Shown: piece by piece, positions 33,185-37,352 of the stretch | How the letters are laid out: each line of letters begins with the position of its first letter | Numbering within the stretch: position 1 is the stretch's first letter | DNA from: JACMJP01 sp046160675 | Lineage (GTDB): Bacteria > Bacteroidota > Bacteroidia > Chitinophagales > BACL12 | DNA length: 37,352 bases | Assembly: GCA_046160675.1 (NCBI GenBank) | Contig: JBJXHH010000171.1 | Location: 1-37,352, forward strand | Direction: 5' to 3' | Notes under the pieces: model-generated | The model's database searches: none | The model's input: the letters and a program-made list of their open reading frames with translations, nothing else | What the model was told of the DNA's origin: nothing | Made by a program: the position numbers and the translations under genes

Positions 33185-34084
33185 ATGAAAGAGGTTGTAT
33201 ACGGTTTTTTAATTATTACTTCTATATGCAAAGGATATACCGTGATAGCACAATCAACATCAAATGTGCAGAACTACACACCATCTGTTTTACTCAGCCA
33301 TAACCAGTATGAAATAAGTTTGTTTAATAACTTATATACGCAGGATGGGTATCGCAATGAAGATGGAAAGTTTATTGATGCCCCTGGTCAGCAAACATAT
33401 TACACAGGGATGCTACAGTTTAATTACGGCATTTCAAAAAGTAATAGGATAAATATAGGGCTGGATGTGAACCTGAAAGCAGTACGGCTTGATTCAATGG
33501 AAGGATCTTCGCCATTGAAAGTTTTTTCTTTTGCGAACAATGACTTTTCAAGAACCGAAGTTGCAAGTATTGGCCCTCGCATAAAAATAAATCCATGTAA
33601 TGGAGTAAAAAACTTTTCATTCTCGAGTTCATTTTGGATACCACTTGCCGATTCTTTAGAAAACGAACCATTCCTCGATTATGATAAATTTACATGGTGG
33701 AATCAATTTTATTTTGATAAAAACTTTAATAACAAATCACAATTTTTTGCGGAAGCTGACCTTTTGTTTCGCTTACCGAAGGCCAGCGGACAAACGACTG
33801 TTCTTTCAACACCGGTGAGTGTTTTTTACAGTTATTTTTTATCATCTAAAACAACAGCGTATGTTATGACGCAGGTATCTCCTGACTTTATACATCTGCC
33901 CGAAGCGCCAATAGATGGTTCTTCCCGATCATATTATTCCGGGTACTACGCACAGGCGGGCATAGGATTCAAGTATCAACTATTTTCTAAATTGCAGCTT
34001 GAAGGTTTGTACACAAATTTTTTCGCAAGTGAAAATGCCGGGGCCGGCCAAACATTTAACCTTGGCTTTAAATATATTAAATAA
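33185..34084 (+). CDS. probable outer-membrane beta-barrel protein, unknown function
   Basis: From ATG 33185 (a GTG directly before it is also possible) a protein of 299 residues. It has a signal peptide ending TVIAQ and a chain of alternating strands such as YEISLFNNLYTQDGYRNEDG, INIGLDVNLKAV, FSFSSSFWIPL and QFFAEADLLFRL, ending TFNLGFKYIK. This is the pattern of a transporter-like barrel of about 12 strands, but I do not recognise a family. The Omp85-like gene starts inside its last codons, so the two are translationally coupled and may function together. Confidence 0.7.
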   Translation: MKEVVYGFLIITSICKGYTVIAQSTSNVQNYTPSVLLSHNQYEISLFNNLYTQDGYRNEDGKFIDAPGQQTYYTGMLQFNYGISKSNRINIGLDVNLKAVRLDSMEGSSPLKVFSFANNDFSRTEVASIGPRIKINPCNGVKNFSFSSSFWIPLADSLENEPFLDYDKFTWWNQFYFDKNFNNKSQFFAEADLLFRLPKASGQTTVLSTPVSVFYSYFLSSKTTAYVMTQVSPDFIHLPEAPIDGSSRSYYSGYYAQAGIGFKYQLFSKLQLEGLYTNFFASENAGAGQTFNLGFKYIK

Positions 34085-35312
34085 CTTACGTTACGCAGGA
34101 TTCGTTTTTTTGTTCATCCCTCTGCTTGCAGCCGGGCAAACAATAAAACATATAGAGTATGAAGGCCTGAAAAAAACAAAACCTGGGTTTCTTGCAGAAA
34201 TTACTGAACTGCATACCGATGTAAAGATTGATTCGGCTCATATTGAAAATGAAATACAATATTTACGCAACATTCAGCTTTTTTCTGATGTACAATACAA
34301 ATTAGAGAGTGATACTCTAAGAATTATTCTTACAGAAAATTTATCTGTTTTCCCACTTATTAATATTGGTGGTATAAAAGAAAATTTTTGGTTTCTGGTA
34401 GGGGTAGCAGATAATAATTTTGCAGGAAACGGGATTCAGCTCGGTGGTTTTTACCAGTACTATGACAGGCATAGTGTACAGCTTTACTTAGCGGCACCAT
34501 ATTTATTTTCCTCCGAGTGGGGTATAACTGCAAATGTTTTAAAACGCAGCACTTTGGAACCTGTTTTTTTTGACAGTACTGTAGTTTCATATTTATATGA
34601 TTTATACTTGTTAGAAGCAGCGGCCCTATATCATATAAACAGAAAAAATACTGTGAGCGCAGGAGGCGCCTATTTGTTTGAAAAATATGCTATTGAAAAA
34701 GATGAATTATTTCCAACATTACCCGATTCGCTAAGTGTTGACAAATATCTTTTCAAAACAATTTATACTGCAAACTATATTGATTTTTTTAATCAATTTA
34801 TTGCAGGATTTAAAAACCAGTTTTTTTTCGAACAGGTTTTTGCAAATTATAATGGAAGTTTTTGGAAGGTACTAAACGAAACTACATATTATAAAAGGGT
34901 AGGCGCTGGAGGAAATTTCGCAAGCCGTTTACGCCTCGGAACAGCAAAAAATATTGAAACACCGTTTGCGCCATTTGTGCTGGACAGCTACATTAATATC
35001 CGGGGCTCTGGAAATCGAATAGCAAGAGGCACTTCTGAGATTGTTCTGAACACCGAATACAGGCAAACTATTTTTGAAAAACCAATCGGGTATGTGCAGG
35101 CTGTTGTGTTTTCTGATATGGGAAGTTGGCAGCCGGAAGGAACGGAATACAAAGAATTGTTTAATGTGGAAAATTACCGTTGGTTTTTAGGCGGCGGGAT
35201 GAGAGTTGGGTATAAAAAAAATTATAATACTGTGTTGCGCATTGATTTTGGAGTTGATGCCTTCGATGTAAATAAGAACGGCTTTGTTCTGGGGTTTGGT
35301 CAATATTTTTAG
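34035..35312 (+). CDS. single-POTRA Omp85/BamA-like outer-membrane protein
   Basis: A signal-like segment (YAGFVFLFIPLLAAGQ) is followed by one POTRA domain (IKHIEYEGLKKTKPGFLAEI, LRNIQLFSDVQYKLESDTLR, IILTENLS), then about 330 residues of barrel with SFANYN-like strands, the loop DSYINIRGSGNRIARG typical of Omp85 barrels (RGxxxR-like), and a terminal FVLGFGQYF with aromatic last residue. BamA has five POTRA domains; this one has one, so it is a divergent member. The start is uncertain: ATG 34035 (50-base overlap with the upstream gene) or TTG 34062 (23-base overlap). The longer frame to 33999 is unlikely. Omp85 family is likely; the role is inferred. Confidence 0.72.
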   Translation: MPGPAKHLTLALNILNNLRYAGFVFLFIPLLAAGQTIKHIEYEGLKKTKPGFLAEITELHTDVKIDSAHIENEIQYLRNIQLFSDVQYKLESDTLRIILTENLSVFPLINIGGIKENFWFLVGVADNNFAGNGIQLGGFYQYYDRHSVQLYLAAPYLFSSEWGITANVLKRSTLEPVFFDSTVVSYLYDLYLLEAAALYHINRKNTVSAGGAYLFEKYAIEKDELFPTLPDSLSVDKYLFKTIYTANYIDFFNQFIAGFKNQFFFEQVFANYNGSFWKVLNETTYYKRVGAGGNFASRLRLGTAKNIETPFAPFVLDSYINIRGSGNRIARGTSEIVLNTEYRQTIFEKPIGYVQAVVFSDMGSWQPEGTEYKELFNVENYRWFLGGGMRVGYKKNYNTVLRIDFGVDAFDVNKNGFVLGFGQYF

Positions 35313-35321
35313 TTTCTTCCG

Positions 35322-35329
35322 TACCTTCA
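35322..35329 (+). promoter_or_regulatory. -7-like box directly before the helicase gene
   Basis: TACCTTCA, close to the TACCTTCG before nadB, 5 bases before ATG 35335 and 9 bases after the upstream stop. Confidence 0.35.
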
Positions 35330-35334
35330 TCCCA

Positions 35335-37352
35335 ATGCATACTGACGTAGAAAATGAAATTTTTACACTTGCTGTTGACCTGGTAAATAATACAGCACAA
35401 AACATTTTTCTTACAGGCAAAGCTGGAACAGGAAAAACTACTTTCTTAAAATATATCCGGGAGCATACACACAAACAGACTGCCGTTGTTGCCCCAACGG
35501 GTGTTGCAGCCATTAATGCAGGAGGTGTAACGATGCATAGTTTTTTTCAATTGCCGTTTGAGCCTTTTCTTCCCGTGCGTTCATTTGCAGAAGATTCAGT
35601 TGCTGCAGATAAAAGTAATCTTTTTAAAAAGATCATGCTTGGCAACCAGAAAAGAAAAGTGATGGAGGAACTGGAATTGCTTATTATTGATGAAGTGAGT
35701 ATGTTGCGCAGTGATCAGTTGGATTGTATTGATACGATTTTAAAAGGTATTCGAAGAAATCAATACCCTTTTGGCGGTGTGCAGGTTTTATTTATTGGCG
35801 ATATGTACCAGCTTCCGCCGGTTGCAAAAAATGAAGAGTGGAATATTTTAAAGGAATTTTATGCTAGCCCTTTCTTTTTTGATGCACAGGTAATGCTGGA
35901 GTTTGACCTTACTTATATAGAGTTAAAAAAAATATACAGGCAGAAAGAGCAAAAATTTATTGACATTCTGAATAATGTGCGCAATAATGAAGTGACAGAA
36001 TATGATTATGAAGCCCTGCATAACCGCTATTTTCCAAACTATCATTTTGAAGCAGAAAAAAAAGCGATTACCATCACTACACATAACTATAAAGCTGACA
36101 ATATCAATAACATGGAATTAAAAAGGCTCAGCGGTCAGGAATTTGTTTTTGAAGGAATTGTTAAAAATGAATTTAATGAACATGCATTGCCAACTGATAA
36201 AAGATTGATTCTGAAACCAGGCGCACAGATCATGTTTATTAAAAATGACAGCGGGGAAGAAAGGAAATTTTACAACGGCAAACTTGCGACAATAAAAACG
36301 ATTTATAGGGATGAAATAAAGGTGATCATGCAGGACGATAACTCTGAGTTCATGCTGGAGAAAGAAACATGGGAAAACATCCGCTACACATTTAATAAAG
36401 AAAAAGGAAGCATTGATGAGGAGGTGATAGGAACTTTCACACAGTACCCTATTCGCTTAGCCTGGGCTATTACTATTCATAAAAGCCAGGGATTGACATT
36501 TGAAAATGTTGTAATTGATGCCGGACAAAGTTTTGCTGCAGGGCAGGTATACGTAGCCCTGAGCCGCTGTACTACATTGGAGGGAATGATACTGCTGAGT
36601 AAAATAAACCCGCATGTAATTACAACGGAGGAACGTATTGTTGCATTTGCAGAAAGGGAAAATCATGTGAACGAATTGCAACAAATGCTGGAACGGGAGA
36701 AAAGAAATTATTTATCCGTTCAACTCATAAAATCATTTGATTTTTCCAAAGTAGCAACTGAACTCTCAGCATATTGCGAATTTATTATGAGCAAAAATAT
36801 TCCTGAAAAAAGTGAAACAGCTTTAATGGCGGCTGAGATGCTGAACAAGGCAAGAGAATTAAATGATGTTGCCAAAAAATTCAGAACACAGTTGGAAAAA
36901 CTATTTCTCAAGGAAAATTTCAGCAGGCAAACTCTCCAGGAAAGGGCCTCAAAAGGAATTCTCTACTTTGCAGAAAACTATTCAAAAGATATTTTAACTC
37001 CTTTGTACACTCATATTGAAACTTTGAAGCATGCAAGCAAAGTGAAACAATACTTAAAGTATGTAAGAGAACTCTACGGCTTCCTGGAATCTCAACTAAA
37101 AAAATTATTTCATCTCAGGTATGATGGAGATGTTTTTATAAAAGATGAAAACATCTTACAAAACCATCCCCCGCAAAAATCACCAGCTGTAATTCCAACG
37201 CTAACAAAAAAAGAAAAAGCAATAAAACCTGAAAAAGGAGAAACGTATAACATCACCCTGCAGCTTTATAAAGAAGGAAATAAAATCCTTGAAATTGCAA
37301 AACTGAGAAACCTGGCGACCAGTACGATTGAAGGCCATCTTGCAAAATTTGT
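35335..37352 (+). CDS. PIF1-like DNA helicase with C-terminal helix-turn-helix (cut by window end)
   Basis: An open frame from ATG 35335 runs off the window after 672 codons. It has Walker A GKAGTGKTT (28-36), motif Ia VVAPTGVAAINAGGVTMHSF, Walker B LLIIDEVSM (Asp119-Glu120), motif III FIGDMYQLPPV, motif V ITIHKSQGLTFENVVID and motif VI VYVALSRCTTLEG. This is the full set of a PIF1/RecD-type superfamily 1B helicase, which unwinds DNA 5' to 3' and can resolve G4 or replication obstacles. A coiled middle follows, and the last visible residues (YKEGNKILEIAKLRNLATST) look like a helix-turn-helix of the type found at the C-terminus of Bacteroidota members. The end is missing. Confidence 0.92.
   Translation, partial: MHTDVENEIFTLAVDLVNNTAQNIFLTGKAGTGKTTFLKYIREHTHKQTAVVAPTGVAAINAGGVTMHSFFQLPFEPFLPVRSFAEDSVAADKSNLFKKIMLGNQKRKVMEELELLIIDEVSMLRSDQLDCIDTILKGIRRNQYPFGGVQVLFIGDMYQLPPVAKNEEWNILKEFYASPFFFDAQVMLEFDLTYIELKKIYRQKEQKFIDILNNVRNNEVTEYDYEALHNRYFPNYHFEAEKKAITITTHNYKADNINNMELKRLSGQEFVFEGIVKNEFNEHALPTDKRLILKPGAQIMFIKNDSGEERKFYNGKLATIKTIYRDEIKVIMQDDNSEFMLEKETWENIRYTFNKEKGSIDEEVIGTFTQYPIRLAWAITIHKSQGLTFENVVIDAGQSFAAGQVYVALSRCTTLEGMILLSKINPHVITTEERIVAFAERENHVNELQQMLEREKRNYLSVQLIKSFDFSKVATELSAYCEFIMSKNIPEKSETALMAAEMLNKARELNDVAKKFRTQLEKLFLKENFSRQTLQERASKGILYFAENYSKDILTPLYTHIETLKHASKVKQYLKYVRELYGFLESQLKKLFHLRYDGDVFIKDENILQNHPPQKSPAVIPTLTKKEKAIKPEKGETYNITLQLYKEGNKILEIAKLRNLATSTIEGHLAKF

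Noticed and set aside
1..37352. Mobile element, phage, defence island or CRISPR
   Set aside because: No transposase, integrase, terminal inverted repeat, tRNA-flanked insertion, phage gene or repeat-spacer array was seen, and base composition appears even.

Overview
The window reads as a chromosomal segment of a Bacteroidota bacterium, probably of the Chitinophagales/Sphingobacteriales type. The evidence is a short RpoD beginning MRQLKITKSI, three proteins tied to type IX secretion or its usual cargo folds, DUF5723, DUF3109 and HYC_CC_PP-like proteins, a TonB-dependent receptor with a carboxypeptidase-like N-terminal domain, and many copies of the Bacteroidota -7 promoter box (TAnnTTTG and close variants). 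I saw no tRNA, rRNA, insertion sequence, integrase, phage gene or CRISPR array. Genes are densely packed and base use looks even throughout. Apart from the gene regions there is no gene-free stretch above about 300 bases.

Region 1 (1-3750) looks like a metal-handling (probably copper) module: a partial MbnP-like lipoprotein facing left, then a Cys-rich small HYC_CC_PP-like protein, a TonB-dependent receptor and a secreted single-domain HMA metal-binding protein facing right, closed by a terminator. Region 2 (3768-7899) holds two paralogous secreted seven-bladed FG-GAP beta-propeller proteins; only the second carries a T9SS sorting domain. Region 3 (7954-18015) is housekeeping: rpoD, a membrane-bound J-domain protein, an AAG-type 3-methyladenine glycosylase, an RsmI-like methyltransferase, a DUF3109 protein, a DinB/acylphosphatase pair, nadB, a secreted alpha/beta hydrolase with T9SS tail, and a glycosyltransferase/O-antigen ligase pair.

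Region 4 (18052-20713) has two sigma/anti-sigma systems arranged tail to tail: an ECF factor with a small zinc-type anti-sigma factor, and an ECF factor overlapping an anti-sigma-like protein fused to a TonB C-terminal domain. Region 5 (20750-24130) has an NhaD-type antiporter divergent from an orphan LutB-like iron-sulfur protein, then a DinB protein. Region 6 (24307-25798) is the most novel part: three tandem, diverged small paralogues (about 101-109 residues) of a family I do not recognise; the first two are each followed by a terminator hairpin.

Region 7 (25862-37352) has a fused E1 alpha/beta 2-oxoacid dehydrogenase, a stand-alone SWIM zinc-finger protein, a DUF5723 protein, kynureninase, an unrecognised secreted protein, an outer-membrane barrel protein overlapping a single-POTRA Omp85-like protein, and a PIF1-like helicase cut by the window end. 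Across the window many genes have a -7 box only 4-12 bases before the start codon, which predicts leaderless or near-leaderless mRNAs.
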